From assembly GCF_018223345.1 (NCBI RefSeq), contig NZ_CP073587.1, forward strand, positions 1,337,001 through 1,401,000: 64,000 nt of DNA. Reading direction: 5' to 3'. The DNA is from Shewanella yunxiaonensis (GTDB lineage: Bacteria > Pseudomonadota > Gammaproteobacteria > Enterobacterales > Shewanellaceae). A program made the translations under genes and the position numbers. Below the pieces are notes generated by a model that ran no database searches, was not told where the DNA came from, and was given only the letters and a program-made list of their open reading frames with translations. Positions 1 through 12,609 of this stretch are shown here, in pieces (the first letter of the stretch is position 1; each line of letters opens with the position of its first letter).

Positions 1-2220
1 GATAGCAGTCGTTATCGCCGTGTCGTGTTTAACGAGATTACCAAAAGCGCGATTCAAGATGCATTCAGTCATCCTGGTGAGCTGAATAACAACATGGTTA
101 ATGCTCAGCAGGCGCGGCGTTTCCTCGATCGTGTCGTCGGCTTTATGGTATCGCCGCTGCTGTGGAAAAAGGTGGCGCGAGGTTTGTCTGCTGGACGGGT
201 GCAGTCTGTGGCTGTGCGTTTGGTGGTTGAACGTGAAGCAGAAATTAAAGCCTTCGTGCCCGAAGAATTTTGGGATGTGAATGCTGATGTCACTACTCTT
301 GCAGCAGAGCCGCTGACGCTTGAAGTTGTAAAAAAGGCAAATCAGGAATTTTCACCACGCAATGAAGCCGAAGCTATGGCCGCGGTTAAGCTGCTGGAAA
401 ATGCCGCTTACAAAGTTACTGGCAGAGAAGTTAAGGCGACTCAAAGTAAGGCAAGTGCGCCATTTATTACTTCAACGTTGCAGCAGGCTGCCAGTACCCG
501 TTTAGGCTTCGGTGTGAAAAAGACCATGATGCTGGCACAGCGTCTCTATGAAGCCGGTTACATCACTTACATGCGTACAGACTCCACCAACCTTAGTCAG
601 GAAGCGCTGGACAGCGTACGTAGCATGATTGCCAAAGAGTTCGGTGAGCAATACTTACCTGCCGCGCCCAATCATTATGGTAATAAAGAAGGTGCCCAGG
701 AAGCCCATGAAGCGATTCGTCCGTCAGACGTGAAAGTTCACGCTGCGACGTTGTCTGATATGGAACGCGATGCTCAGCGCTTGTATGAGTTAATCTGGCG
801 CCAGTTTGTTTCCTGCCAGATGACCCCTGCTCAGTATGATGCTACGCGTTTAACCGTTACCGCTGGAGACTTTGAGCTAAGAGCGACTGGTCGCACACTG
901 AAATTTGATGGTTGGACGCGTGTACAGCCGGCATTGAAGAAGAAGAACGAGGAAGAAGTCACACTCCCTTACGTTGCGGAGGGTGACATGTTGTCTCTGC
1001 AAACGCTGAATCCTAAGCAACACTTTACTAAGCCTCCAGCGCGATACAGTGAAGCTTCTTTGGTGAAAGAGCTCGAAAAACGTGGTATCGGTCGGCCTTC
1101 AACCTACGCAACAATTATCTCCACCATTCAGGACCGTGGCTACGTGCGCGTAGAGAATCGCCGTTTTTACGCTGAGAAAATGGGTGAAATCGTCAGTAAG
1201 CGCCTGCTAGAAAACTTCTCTGATCTGATGAGCTATGACTTTACCGCCGAGATGGAACAAACATTGGATAATGTGGCGCAAGGGCAGCTCGAATGGAAAA
1301 AGGTACTCGATAACTTCTATAAAGAATTCAGTCATACCCTAGAGAAAGCGGAATTACCGGCAGAAGAGGGCGGTATGCGCCCTAATCAGATGATACTGAC
1401 GGATATCAAATGCCCTACCTGTGGTCGGCCAATGGGCATCCGTACTGGATCTACTGGCGTATTTTTAGGGTGTTCAGGATACGAGTTACCGCCTAAAGAA
1501 CGATGCAAAACCACGCTGAACCTTACACCTGGTGAAGAAGCTATTACCGATGGTGAAGATGCGGAAACTGATGCGTTACGAGCTAAGCACCGTTGTGGGT
1601 TGTGTGGCACAGCGATGGACAGTTATCTCTTGGATGAAACGCGTAAGCTGCACGTCTGTGGTAATAATCCAAGTTGTCCTGGTTATGAGGTCGAAACCGG
1701 TCACTTTAAGATTAAAGGTTATGAAGGTCCGGTGATTGAATGTGACCGTTGTGGTTCCAACATGGAGCTGAAAAACGGTCGTTTCGGTAAATATTTCGGC
1801 TGCGTTAACCCTGAGTGTAAAAATACTCGTAAGCTACTGAAGAATGGTGAAGTCGCACCGCCAAAAGAAGATCCTATCCATCTTCCGGAACTGAAATGCA
1901 GCAAATCTGATGCGTATTTTGTGCTACGCGATGGTGCTGCTGGGTTATTTCTGGCGGCCAGTACTTTCCCTAAATCACGTGAGACCCGTGCGCCGCTAGT
2001 GGCTGAATTAGTGAAATATCGTGAATTATTGTGGCCGAAATACCTATATCTCGCTGATGCCCCGGTAAAAGATGACGATGGGCATCCTACGTTGGTGAAA
2101 TTTAGTCGTAAAACCAAAGAGCAGTACGTGGCTAGTGAAGTCAATGGTAAAGCGACTGGGTGGTCAGCACATTATGTGGATGGAAAGTGGCAGGTTCTCA
2201 ACACTAAGAAGAAAAGTTAA
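1..2220 (+). CDS. topA: DNA topoisomerase I (5'-truncated by window edge)
   Basis: Type IA topoisomerase that relaxes negative supercoils through a 5'-phosphotyrosine intermediate. The reading frame is open from base 1, so the N-terminal Toprim part lies outside the window; 739 residues are visible. Seen: the [14 protein letters not shown] segment near the start, the active-site context YITYMRTDS (catalytic Tyr at codon 568-570), and a C-terminal half with three four-cysteine zinc ribbons (about 1411-1515, 1590-1690 and 1740-1820) followed by a degenerate C-terminal zinc-ribbon-like segment. This is the organisation of the enterobacterial enzyme. A strong hairpin terminator follows the stop. 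The gene is intact as far as visible. Confidence 0.97.
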   Translation, partial: DSSRYRRVVFNEITKSAIQDAFSHPGELNNNMVNAQQARRFLDRVVGFMVSPLLWKKVARGLSAGRVQSVAVRLVVEREAEIKAFVPEEFWDVNADVTTLAAEPLTLEVVKKANQEFSPRNEAEAMAAVKLLENAAYKVTGREVKATQSKASAPFITSTLQQAASTRLGFGVKKTMMLAQRLYEAGYITYMRTDSTNLSQEALDSVRSMIAKEFGEQYLPAAPNHYGNKEGAQEAHEAIRPSDVKVHAATLSDMERDAQRLYELIWRQFVSCQMTPAQYDATRLTVTAGDFELRATGRTLKFDGWTRVQPALKKKNEEEVTLPYVAEGDMLSLQTLNPKQHFTKPPARYSEASLVKELEKRGIGRPSTYATIISTIQDRGYVRVENRRFYAEKMGEIVSKRLLENFSDLMSYDFTAEMEQTLDNVAQGQLEWKKVLDNFYKEFSHTLEKAELPAEEGGMRPNQMILTDIKCPTCGRPMGIRTGSTGVFLGCSGYELPPKERCKTTLNLTPGEEAITDGEDAETDALRAKHRCGLCGTAMDSYLLDETRKLHVCGNNPSCPGYEVETGHFKIKGYEGPVIECDRCGSNMELKNGRFGKYFGCVNPECKNTRKLLKNGEVAPPKEDPIHLPELKCSKSDAYFVLRDGAAGLFLAASTFPKSRETRAPLVAELVKYRELLWPKYLYLADAPVKDDDGHPTLVKFSRKTKEQYVASEVNGKATGWSAHYVDGKWQVLNTKKKS

Positions 2221-2244
2221 TTAACTTCTCTGCATGAAAGAGTA

Positions 2245-2269
2245 AAACGCCCTGCATTGCAGGGCGTTT
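2245..2269. terminator. Bidirectional rho-independent terminator between topA and the convergent gene
   Basis: A 12-bp perfect inverted repeat (AAACGCCCTGCA / TGCAGGGCGTTT) lies 24 bp after the topA stop and 6 bp before the stop of the convergent gene. A-tract and T-tract flanks let it act on both strands. Confidence 0.85.
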
Positions 2270-2275
2270 GTGTAT

Positions 2276-3052
2276 TTACCATTTTTTCTTGGGTTGAAAC
2301 AGTAAATCGATGTCGTCTTCGTCTTTTGCTTTTGGCGCACTGGGCTGAGCCAATTTTAACGCACTGTTAATTTCTTCTAACAACAGCTTAGCTTCTTCCA
2401 CTTTTTTGGTGATAAAGGGATCTGTCGGGGTTTGTGCTTTGATGGTATTTAAGGTTCCCAGCGCTTTGGTCACCATCTGTCTTGAGGAGCCATATTGTTT
2501 CAGATAGCAAGCACTGCGAGCGCGCGACAGCATACTTTCCACGTTAATTCGTAATTGCAGGCTATTGATCCGGTTTTCTTCATTGGCAAAGACATTGGGA
2601 TCCATTTTGCCTTTGTTGTGTTCATCGCGAATGATAGCTTTCAGCTTCTTAAGGGTTTGCACTAATACTAAGATTTGCCGGTCATTATCAGGCAAACGAA
2701 AGTTCTCAATAGAAGGTTGTTGCGATGGTGCTTTCTGCATGCTTTCAATCATGCCATTGAGATCTAACACCCGACGTTCATAATCTGCTTTCTGAGAGGT
2801 GTTGCAGAGCATCTTAGCTTGCTGCGCCGCTTCTTTGATGCGCTTGTATAACACTAGATTAGTATGACTGGTACAGGGAAACATGCCGGTATTGGCCAAC
2901 ACCTCTTCCGTTTCCTCAAGAATGGCACGCTGACGAGCCAATTCAGTTCGTCTTAACGCCTCTGCACGCTGCTTTTGTTGCTGCAGGGTATTAATCCCGA
3001 TCACTAACAACAGCAAAGCACCGATTAGCACCAGTACCAGGGTAAATGCCAT
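2276..3052 (-). CDS. Uncharacterised membrane-anchored helical protein
   Basis: I do not recognise a named family. The 258-residue product has one strong N-terminal hydrophobic segment (about residues 3-20). A basic, Gln/Arg/Glu-rich stretch follows, suggesting an inner-membrane anchor and a soluble helical or coiled body. The rest looks like tandem helices rich in Leu, Lys and Gln, with an acidic then basic C-terminus (DEDDIDLLFQPKKKW). Three cysteines (CTSHT, CNTSQ, ACYLKQ) do not form a metal motif. It is monocistronic, convergent with topA and divergent from cysB. No function is assigned. Confidence 0.75.
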   Translation of the reverse strand: MAFTLVLVLIGALLLLVIGINTLQQQKQRAEALRRTELARQRAILEETEEVLANTGMFPCTSHTNLVLYKRIKEAAQQAKMLCNTSQKADYERRVLDLNGMIESMQKAPSQQPSIENFRLPDNDRQILVLVQTLKKLKAIIRDEHNKGKMDPNVFANEENRINSLQLRINVESMLSRARSACYLKQYGSSRQMVTKALGTLNTIKAQTPTDPFITKKVEEAKLLLEEINSALKLAQPSAPKAKDEDDIDLLFQPKKKW

Positions 3053-3205
3053 AGTTGTTCCGATAATTTTATAATTTTGGTAATGCTACATTAAATCAAC
3101 AAACTAGCCTAGCTATCATAGACTAGCTTGATGAGTGAGATCGCAGATCTCCGACAGGAAATTCATTATATTCCTATTTGATTTAGTTATTCCGTTGTAC
3201 TATAA

Positions 3206-4255
<1,050 letters not shown>

Positions 4256-4269
4256 CTCTTGGCTCTAAT

Positions 4270-4298
4270 ACAAAAGCCCGGAAATTCCGGGCTTTTGT
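4270..4298. terminator. Bidirectional terminator between cysB and sdaA
   Basis: Perfect hairpin ACAAAAGCCCGGA / TCCGGGCTTTTGT with a short loop, flanked by A and T runs. It sits 14 bp after the cysB stop and 16 bp beyond the sdaA stop. Confidence 0.88.
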
Positions 4299-4314
4299 AT
4301 ATAATGTTGTGGTA

Positions 4315-5691
<1,377 letters not shown>

Positions 5692-5864
5692 GAAATATAA
5701 ACCCTGATAGTGCTCGATATCGTTGTGCTTCCTGGAGCGCAAAACTCGCTCCCAGTGAAATTTACCGGTAATCTTAGCGGTAATTTGCTGACCGGATATT
5801 GAATTAAGTATCCCACATTTTGTGATAGGTAATGCATTAGATATTTTAATCTATATCTGCTCGC

Positions 5865-5911
5865 ATTAGTCAGACTAACATTGTGGCTTGCTGCGCTATT
5901 AGTCAGTATAA
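5865..5911. promoter_or_regulatory. Two spaced palindromic operator candidates between sdaA and nagZ
   Basis: A perfect 13-bp palindrome TTAGTCAGACTAA occupies 5867-5879. A degenerate second copy TTAGTCAGTATAA lies at 5899-5911, 32 bp further on. The nine-base word ATTAGTCAG is shared by both (5865 and 5898). This pattern suggests a dimeric regulator bound on one helix face. The regulator is unknown. The sites could serve sdaA, nagZ or both. Confidence 0.4.
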
Positions 5912-5982
5912 ATATAGTGTGCGCGAATATCTTGGTGAGACTGAATCATCGGCAGTAGTATCAATTTCTATAAGGAAAATGC

Positions 5983-6990
5983 ATGAGTTATTTAATGCTG
6001 GATATCGCAGGAATCGCTTTACGGAACGATGAAGCAGAAGTATTGCAGCACCCAGCAGTTGGTGGCGTTATCTTGTTTAGCCGCAATTACAGTAATCGTT
6101 CACAATTGATTGAGTTGGTGCAATCGATACGGCAAATAAGGCCGGAGTTGGTCATCGCTGTTGACCACGAAGGGGGACGTGTTCAACGGTTTCGAGAGGG
6201 TTTTAGCCAGATACCCGCGATGGGGAGTATTTTGCCTGCTGCTGAAAGTATCGAACAAGCGATGAATTGGTCGCGTGAGTTGGGCTTCCTAATGGCGGTA
6301 GAGTTACTCGCTTGTGATATTGATTTAAGCTTTGCTCCTGTATTGGATCTGGATGGTATCAGTGAAGTTATCGGTAAACGTAGTTTTGCTGCCGAACCGG
6401 CGCATGTGGTTACATTAGCTCGTCGCTTTATCGAAGGCATGCATGATGCCGGAATGGCGGCAGTCGGCAAGCATTTCCCGGGGCACGGTAGTGTGGCCGC
6501 TGATACTCATCATGCGCAGGCTGTTGATGACCGTTCGTTGGCAGATATAAAGGCAAATGATATGGTGCCGTTTAAGGCCCTGATTACTGAGAGAACGCTG
6601 CAAGGGATTATGCCGGCGCATGTGATCTATCCGCAGGCAGATAGTCAGCCCGCTGGCTTTTCAACCTTTTGGCTGCAACAGGTATTACGGGGCGAGCTAG
6701 GCTTTAATGGTGTTATTTTTTCAGATGATTTGGGAATGAAAGGTGCCGCATTCGCAGGTGATTACCGTCAGCGAGCACAAGCGGCAATCGACGCTGGATG
6801 CGACATCGTGCTGGTGTGTAATGAACCCGAAGGGGCCAGAACATTGCTGCATGATTTTTTGTGGCCAAAGTCGCCTGCGGGATTATTGGCGTCATTAAAG
6901 CCTGATAGTACCAGATTGATGAAAGCACTGGAGAATGACACTCGCTGGCAGCAGGCGGTGACACTTGCGTCAGAGCTTCTTCCCAGTTAA
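5983..6990 (+). CDS. nagZ: Beta-N-acetylhexosaminidase (peptidoglycan recycling)
   Basis: Cytoplasmic family 3 glycoside hydrolase that removes GlcNAc from anhydromuropeptides during cell-wall recycling. Its 335 residues match the family length. Diagnostic motifs seen are VDHEGGRVQRFREGF, KHFPGHGSVAADTHH (substrate and catalytic His loop) and the nucleophile motif FSDDLGMKGA. The start ATG follows AAGGAAA at good spacing. ycfP lies 78 bp downstream on the same strand, the pairing seen in many gammaproteobacteria. Confidence 0.95.
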   Translation: MSYLMLDIAGIALRNDEAEVLQHPAVGGVILFSRNYSNRSQLIELVQSIRQIRPELVIAVDHEGGRVQRFREGFSQIPAMGSILPAAESIEQAMNWSRELGFLMAVELLACDIDLSFAPVLDLDGISEVIGKRSFAAEPAHVVTLARRFIEGMHDAGMAAVGKHFPGHGSVAADTHHAQAVDDRSLADIKANDMVPFKALITERTLQGIMPAHVIYPQADSQPAGFSTFWLQQVLRGELGFNGVIFSDDLGMKGAAFAGDYRQRAQAAIDAGCDIVLVCNEPEGARTLLHDFLWPKSPAGLLASLKPDSTRLMKALENDTRWQQAVTLASELLPS

Positions 6991-7068
6991 TTTGACTTGG
7001 CACAAGATCTTTTGTGCGCAGGTTGGTTAGTTTGGAGAGAGAAACCGTCAGCTAAGGAAATCGTGACG

Positions 7069-7611
7069 ATGATTTTATATCTGCATGGCTTTGATGCCAC
7101 CAGTCCTGGCAATTATGAAAAAGTCAGACAATTGCAGTTTATTGACGATGATGTGCGATTGTTGAGTTATAGCACGCTATACCCTAAACATGATATGCAG
7201 CACCTGCTCAATGAAGTTTGCAAACAGCTGAAACTGACCAACGATAAACAACCCTTGTTGGTGGGGGTAGGTTTGGGGGGCTTTTGGGCTGAACGTATTG
7301 GTTTTCTGGCGGGGATCAAAACGGTGTTAGTTAATCCCAATCTCTGGCCGGAAGAAAATATGCCCGGGAAAATTGACCGTCCCGAAGAATATGTCGATAT
7401 TGCGCAAAAATGCGTGAAGGAATTTCGACTCAAGAATCGTGGACGGGCACTGTGTCTTCTTTCGGTCAACGATGAAATACTCGACAGTCAACGAAGTGAA
7501 ACGTTACTGAGTCAATATTATGAGGTTATCTGGGATCGTCAGCAGCCTCATAAATTTCCATCATTATCCAGTCATATGGTATCGATTAAGGCCTTCAAAA
7601 AGCAGCTTTAA
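7069..7611 (+). CDS. ycfP: YcfP/YqiA-like alpha/beta-fold esterase-family protein
   Basis: A 180-residue protein of the UPF0227 (YcfP) family, an alpha/beta hydrolase-like fold without a proven substrate. The start is placed at ATG 7069 ([19 protein letters not shown]), preceded by AAGGA; this gives the family length, whereas the frame could be read from 6997. The LYLHGF entry and the [15 protein letters not shown] segment, where a nucleophile elbow would be, are visible. Here the elbow reads GVGLGG, with no Ser in the usual place. It follows nagZ and is probably co-transcribed. Confidence 0.88.
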   Translation: MILYLHGFDATSPGNYEKVRQLQFIDDDVRLLSYSTLYPKHDMQHLLNEVCKQLKLTNDKQPLLVGVGLGGFWAERIGFLAGIKTVLVNPNLWPEENMPGKIDRPEEYVDIAQKCVKEFRLKNRGRALCLLSVNDEILDSQRSETLLSQYYEVIWDRQQPHKFPSLSSHMVSIKAFKKQL

Positions 7612-7768
7612 TTGATGCTGATGATGGTAAAAACAATTTAGGTTGTCGTACCAAGGCAACTGCAGGTGGACGTATGGCCTGATGTAATGGACATCACCTT
7701 TTTATTTTTGCTTTTTCGCGTTCGTAGTGCTTGATTTATAAGAGCAATGACAAAGGGGAGCGGGTAGC

Positions 7769-8041
7769 ATGAAAAGGGTGATGATCACCATTAGGGGCAA
7801 AGTGCAGGGCGTTGGATTTCGATATTCAGCGTTGCAGAAGGCCAATGCGCTTGGGGTTACCGGCTATGTCAGCAACATGGATGATGGCAGTGTACAGATC
7901 CTGGCGCAAGGTGCTTTCCCTGCTGTCGATCAGCTAATTGCCTGGTGTGAGACGGGACCAGCAAATGCCAAAGTGGACAACGTATTTGTAGAAGAAGACG
8001 AGGCAGATGAAATCTACCTCGACTTTTCTATTACCGTTTAA
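7769..8041 (+). CDS. yccX: Acylphosphatase
   Basis: Small (90-residue) enzyme that hydrolyses acyl phosphates. The family signature is present: GKVQGVGFRYS, with the catalytic Arg in the GFRY context, and GYVSNMDDGSVQILAQG, with the catalytic Asn. GGGGAG lies about 10 bases upstream of the ATG. Its stop codon overlaps the stop of the convergent csiV-like gene: the four bases TTAA at 8038-8041 provide TAA on both strands. Confidence 0.94.
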   Translation: MKRVMITIRGKVQGVGFRYSALQKANALGVTGYVSNMDDGSVQILAQGAFPAVDQLIAWCETGPANAKVDNVFVEEDEADEIYLDFSITV

Positions 8042-9069
8042 TTTTGTAGCGGCTGGATATTCTTGGCGGATGGCGTAGTTGTCTCAGCCGCCGGTGGCGT
8101 CTGCGGTTGATCATCTTCAATCTCCTGAGACTCCGGTTCCTGTTGCGGCTCAGCTCCATCTGGTTGCTGCATACGTCTTACCTGCAGAATCATGCCCATT
8201 GCCGGATGGTCAAAATAGTGAATTTCCGTGCTACGGATCCTGCGGTTTTGTTCCATTGGCATGCTGTAAAGGTAAGGGATGACAGTTGCAGGCTGCCCCT
8301 CCAATGAAATGCTTTTTTGCCCAGGTTGACGCAAGTTAAAGCGGGTTTCTACGTATAGATAGTGATTCAGGTAGATATTCAACAGCCCATCAAATTTCCA
8401 TACTGGCGCGGGCTTTTCCTGTGGCATCAACTCGTTAATTCCACCAAAACTGCTTTGGGTGACAGCTTGCTGGCTGATCGGTAGTCCATTAGCTTGGAAA
8501 CGCTCAGAAAAATCTTGCCCGGCAAACAAGTGCAAGGGCTGAGCCTGACGCCGTGGCTTCATTTCTTGTTTCCAAGTCATATGCAACAGCGATTGTACGC
8601 CCGCTTGGCGTTGGAGTTTAGCAATCATGTCCCCAAATTGTGCCTGGTCTGCGCCTTCCAGCACTGCGGTCTGTAAATCTGCGGTCTGAACATTCTTTGG
8701 TAATACATTGACGGGCATAATTTTCGGCATTACCAAGGTGGTAGCACTTTCCAGCCCATGGCACGGTTGTTGTGGCTGAGTATTAGTACCATCGCTGTTA
8801 CTTACACTACCAACGGTATTCCAGCTGTTTTTGCCACAATCACCTAATGCCATGCTGACGCCGGTAATATCACTGGCAACTTGTGGCGTAAGCAAATCCA
8901 CTGCATTAGTGGTTTTTAAGTCCAGTGGAGTGTCAGGCCAATGTTCATCACTGTGGGATTGGCGTTCAAAAACATAGATTTCCACTTCGTACCATGGATA
9001 CTGTGCCGCCTGAACAATGGGACTCAGAGCCATTGTTGTCAGCGCTGCCAGCAGAAATTTTGCAAACAC
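8038..9069 (-). CDS. csiV: CsiV-like periplasmic protein
   Basis: A 343-residue exported protein with a signal peptide (about residues 1-21, cleavage after VQAA). The mature start YPWYEVEIYVFERQ and the C-terminal YFDHPAMGMILQVRR region are typical of the CsiV family, which stimulates the peptidoglycan synthase side of cell-wall growth in Vibrio. The C-terminus is low-complexity, rich in Pro, Gln and Glu. The start is GTG at 9067-9069, overlapping the mfd TAG stop by one base, so the two are translationally coupled. The family call rests on recalled signatures and the position next to mfd; the function in this organism is inferred. Confidence 0.65.
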   Translation of the reverse strand: MFAKFLLAALTTMALSPIVQAAQYPWYEVEIYVFERQSHSDEHWPDTPLDLKTTNAVDLLTPQVASDITGVSMALGDCGKNSWNTVGSVSNSDGTNTQPQQPCHGLESATTLVMPKIMPVNVLPKNVQTADLQTAVLEGADQAQFGDMIAKLQRQAGVQSLLHMTWKQEMKPRRQAQPLHLFAGQDFSERFQANGLPISQQAVTQSSFGGINELMPQEKPAPVWKFDGLLNIYLNHYLYVETRFNLRQPGQKSISLEGQPATVIPYLYSMPMEQNRRIRSTEIHYFDHPAMGMILQVRRMQQPDGAEPQQEPESQEIEDDQPQTPPAAETTTPSAKNIQPLQN

Positions 9070-12000
9070 TATTTATCTCCCAGAGTGTGTTGTGCTAACT
9101 GTGCTAATAGCAACGTAGCCAGATCTAATCGCTGCTTACTACTCTCAGTTGCCATCGTGAACTTTAACTTATTCGGACCATCCATTCGATAGATTTGTGG
9201 TTGAGATTGGAGAAGCCCAATAATGAAACCAGGATCGATCCGATGATCTTCACGAAATTCGAGACTGCCGCCGCGACTGTGCATCTCCAGCTTTTTAATT
9301 CCCAAACCGGTGGCCTGGTGTTTCAGTAGCGTCATTTGCATGAGATTGCGGGTGGCTTCTGGCAACAAACCAAAGCGGTCGATGAGTTCTACTTTTAGCT
9401 CATCTAATGCGGTTTCACTGCGGCAATTAGCAATGCGTTTGTACAGCGACAGGCGAATATTCACATCGCCGACATAATCTTCCGGTAACAGCGCCGGGAT
9501 CCGCAGTTCCAATTCGCTCTGTTCATTAAGCATTTGTGCCAGCGATGGTTCTTTACCTTGTTTGAGCGCATTCACGGCTGATTCCAGCATGTCCATATAC
9601 AGGCTGAAGCCAATTTTTGAGATATGGCCACTCTGTTCTTCACCGAGTAGTTCACCTGCACCGCGAATTTCCAGATCTTGTGTTGCTAACATAAAACCTG
9701 CGCCCAGATCTTCGAGTGCATCAATCGCTTCAAGGCGTTTTCTGGCATCGGTCGTCATGCGTTTGGGATGCGGTGTCATCAGGTAGGCGTAGGCCTGATG
9801 ATGTGAACGGCCAACACGACCGCGGAGCTGGTGCAATTGCGCCAGTCCAAACATATCGGCGCGTTCGATAATTATGGTGTTGGCACTTGGAACGTCGATA
9901 CCGGTTTCAATAATAGTGGTACAGACCAAGACGTTATAACGACGGTGATAAAAGTCCGACATCACGCGTTCCAGATCGCGTTCACGCATTTGCCCGTGGG
10001 CCACAACGACCTGAGCCTGTGGCACCAGTTCCCGAATATCTTCGGCGGCTTTTTCGATAGTCTCCACATTGTTATGCAGAAAATACACCTGCCCACCACG
10101 GAGAATTTCACGTTGAATCGCTTCGCGTACAGTATTTTTATCGTATTCGCGGACAAAGGTTTTTACCGCCAGTCGTTTGGCCGGCGGGGTAGCGATAATC
10201 GACAAGTCACGCATCCCTGACATCGCCATATTCAGCGTCCGCGGAATAGGGGTTGCGGTGAGCGTCAGAATATCCACATTTGCTCTTAAGGCCTTAATCT
10301 TCTCTTTCTGACGTACGCCAAATCGATGTTCTTCATCGATGACCAATAAGCCAAGGTCTTCAAAGCGTACTTCAGAATTCAGCAGTTTATGGGTTCCGAT
10401 GACGATATCGACCTTGCCATCGGCAAGTGCGTCAATCACCTGTTGTTGCTCTTTCGCTGTGCGGAAGCGTGACATCACTTCGATGCGCACCGGCCAGTCG
10501 GCAAATCTGTCCTTAAAGTTTTCATAGTGCTGTTGCGCCAGTAGCGTAGTTGGTACTAACACCACCACTTGTTTACCTGCATTAACTGCGACAAATGCTG
10601 CGCGCATGGCAACTTCCGTTTTACCAAAACCCACATCGCCACACACCAGACGATCCATCGCAACCGGCGATTGCATGTCCAGCAACACGGCATCAATGGC
10701 GGTTTCCTGATCTACTGTTTCTTCAAACGGAAAACTTTGGGCAAACAGCGCGTAATCCTGTTGATCCAGTTTGGCTGCCACGCCGGGGCGGGACTGGCGA
10801 CGGGCATAGATGTCGAGCAGTTCTGCCGCAACATCTCGGATCCGCTCAATCGCCTTCTTACGGGCTTTGTCCCAGGTGTCATTACCCAGTTTGTTGAGTC
10901 CCGGTTCCTGATCCGGCCCGACAGTATAGCGGCTGATAAGATGCAGTGACGACACCGGCACATAGAGTTTGTCACCACCGGCATACTCCAACTTGAGATA
11001 TTCAGCCACCATGCCGCCAGCATCAAGGGTTTCCAATCCTTGATACAAGGCTACACCATGTTCAAGATGCACAATTGGTTGACCGACTTTCAGTTCCGCC
11101 AAATCGCGAATAAGCGCGTCCTGACTGATCTGTCGCTGTTTATCGCGGCGTCGCTGCTGTGAAATACGCATACCGAACAGTTCGGTTTCACAGATGATGC
11201 TCAACCGGGGATCCTGCAACTGACAACCGACCGACAGTGGCGATACAATCAGGCCGATACTGCTATCACTCTGCAAAAACTCACGGATACCGCCGAACAA
11301 CAGCGGCTTGAGATCGATTTTGGCTAATAATTCCAGCAGTGCTTCGCGGCGACCTTCAGATTCGGCACTAAATAAGATTTTGTCATGTTGTGCGGTAAAC
11401 TCTGCCAGCGCAGCGAGCGGCTGTTTCTGTTTATGATTAACGCTCAGATCTGGAAGCTGATTAACGGCTGCATGCCACTGATGCTTATGGCTGTCCGGCA
11501 GGTCTACTTGAACACGCGGCAAGACTTTAAAACTGCCGAACAGTTGATCGGTCAGCAGATAAAGATCCTTGGGTGCCAGCAGTGGTCGCAATGGATCAAC
11601 GCGGCGGTCTTCGTAGCGGTGTTGTACTTGGGTCAAATGGGCATCGGCAGCAGTTTGTAAATCACCAATAGTGATTAACTGCACGTCACTGCTCAGATAA
11701 TCGAACAGGCTGGCTGTTTCATCGAAAAACAATGGCAGGTAGTTTTCAATACCTGCTGGCATCAAGTGACGGCTGACTTGCTGATAAACTGACTCAGGTT
11801 CTTTAACTACCACTTCAAAGTAACGCCGGTAGCGCAGACGAAAACCTTCAATCGCTGCATCGTCGGTTGGAAATTCGCGAGCTGGCAACATGCGGATCGC
11901 GTCAACCGGCTCCTGAGATAGCTGGGTGTCAGCATCAAAATAGCGGATAGACTCTACTTCATCATCAAAGAGTTCGATTCGCAGCGGCGCTGTCGAGCCC

Positions 12001-12533
12001 ATCGGGAAAATATCCAGAATAGAACCGCGGATGGCGAATTCGCCATGTTCATAGACTTGACCAACTAAGTGGTAACCGGCATTCACCAAATGTTCACGCA
12101 TCTGTTGTAGCGGATAGTGGTCGCCTTGTTTCAGCAACATCACATTGGCGCTGAGAAATGCCTTAGGCGGTAATCTCACCATCAGTGTGGTCACCGGGAC
12201 GATCACTAATGCCTGTTTTGCGCTGGGCAGACGTGATAGCGTTTCCAGTCGCTGTGAGATCAGGTCCTGATGTGGTGAAAAACTGTCGTAAGGCAGGGTT
12301 TCCCGGTCTGGAAACAGCCACACTGGCACTTTATCCGCAAGCAAATAGCGCAGTTCAGCTTCGAGTGTCAGCGCCGTTGGTGTATCTGGTGTCACCAGTA
12401 GCGTGATGCCACCGTGCTGTTGCGCCAAAGAGGCTAACGTTAATGCTCGGGGCACACCTTCTGGCAAGCCAAGGTAGCGGATATCTCCCGCTTTGGTGGC
12501 ACCCTGCGGTGCCAGAACAGAAAAAACGGTCAT
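9069..12533 (-). CDS. mfd: Transcription-repair coupling factor Mfd
   Basis: ATP-dependent translocase that removes RNA polymerase stalled at lesions and recruits UvrA. The product is full length (1154 residues). The N-terminal UvrB-like region is followed by the RNA polymerase interaction domain around LEHGVALYQG, then a superfamily 2 helicase core with Walker A CGDVGFGKTEVAMRAAF, DEEH box VIDEEHRFGV, TATPIPRT, and RecG-like TRG motif region GRVGRSHHQAYAYL. A C-terminal TRCF domain (about 1000-1100) completes it. The gene is followed by the csiV-like gene and preceded, 76 bp away, by the PilZ-like gene on the same strand. Confidence 0.97.
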   Translation of the reverse strand: MTVFSVLAPQGATKAGDIRYLGLPEGVPRALTLASLAQQHGGITLLVTPDTPTALTLEAELRYLLADKVPVWLFPDRETLPYDSFSPHQDLISQRLETLSRLPSAKQALVIVPVTTLMVRLPPKAFLSANVMLLKQGDHYPLQQMREHLVNAGYHLVGQVYEHGEFAIRGSILDIFPMGSTAPLRIELFDDEVESIRYFDADTQLSQEPVDAIRMLPAREFPTDDAAIEGFRLRYRRYFEVVVKEPESVYQQVSRHLMPAGIENYLPLFFDETASLFDYLSSDVQLITIGDLQTAADAHLTQVQHRYEDRRVDPLRPLLAPKDLYLLTDQLFGSFKVLPRVQVDLPDSHKHQWHAAVNQLPDLSVNHKQKQPLAALAEFTAQHDKILFSAESEGRREALLELLAKIDLKPLLFGGIREFLQSDSSIGLIVSPLSVGCQLQDPRLSIICETELFGMRISQQRRRDKQRQISQDALIRDLAELKVGQPIVHLEHGVALYQGLETLDAGGMVAEYLKLEYAGGDKLYVPVSSLHLISRYTVGPDQEPGLNKLGNDTWDKARKKAIERIRDVAAELLDIYARRQSRPGVAAKLDQQDYALFAQSFPFEETVDQETAIDAVLLDMQSPVAMDRLVCGDVGFGKTEVAMRAAFVAVNAGKQVVVLVPTTLLAQQHYENFKDRFADWPVRIEVMSRFRTAKEQQQVIDALADGKVDIVIGTHKLLNSEVRFEDLGLLVIDEEHRFGVRQKEKIKALRANVDILTLTATPIPRTLNMAMSGMRDLSIIATPPAKRLAVKTFVREYDKNTVREAIQREILRGGQVYFLHNNVETIEKAAEDIRELVPQAQVVVAHGQMRERDLERVMSDFYHRRYNVLVCTTIIETGIDVPSANTIIIERADMFGLAQLHQLRGRVGRSHHQAYAYLMTPHPKRMTTDARKRLEAIDALEDLGAGFMLATQDLEIRGAGELLGEEQSGHISKIGFSLYMDMLESAVNALKQGKEPSLAQMLNEQSELELRIPALLPEDYVGDVNIRLSLYKRIANCRSETALDELKVELIDRFGLLPEATRNLMQMTLLKHQATGLGIKKLEMHSRGGSLEFREDHRIDPGFIIGLLQSQPQIYRMDGPNKLKFTMATESSKQRLDLATLLLAQLAQHTLGDK

Positions 12534-12609
12534 TGAAGCGGCAAAAAAAGGTTCATTCTGAAAGGATTGCGCACATTGTAGAGATTTGCGTCGGGGAGTA
12601 CCAGTGCCG

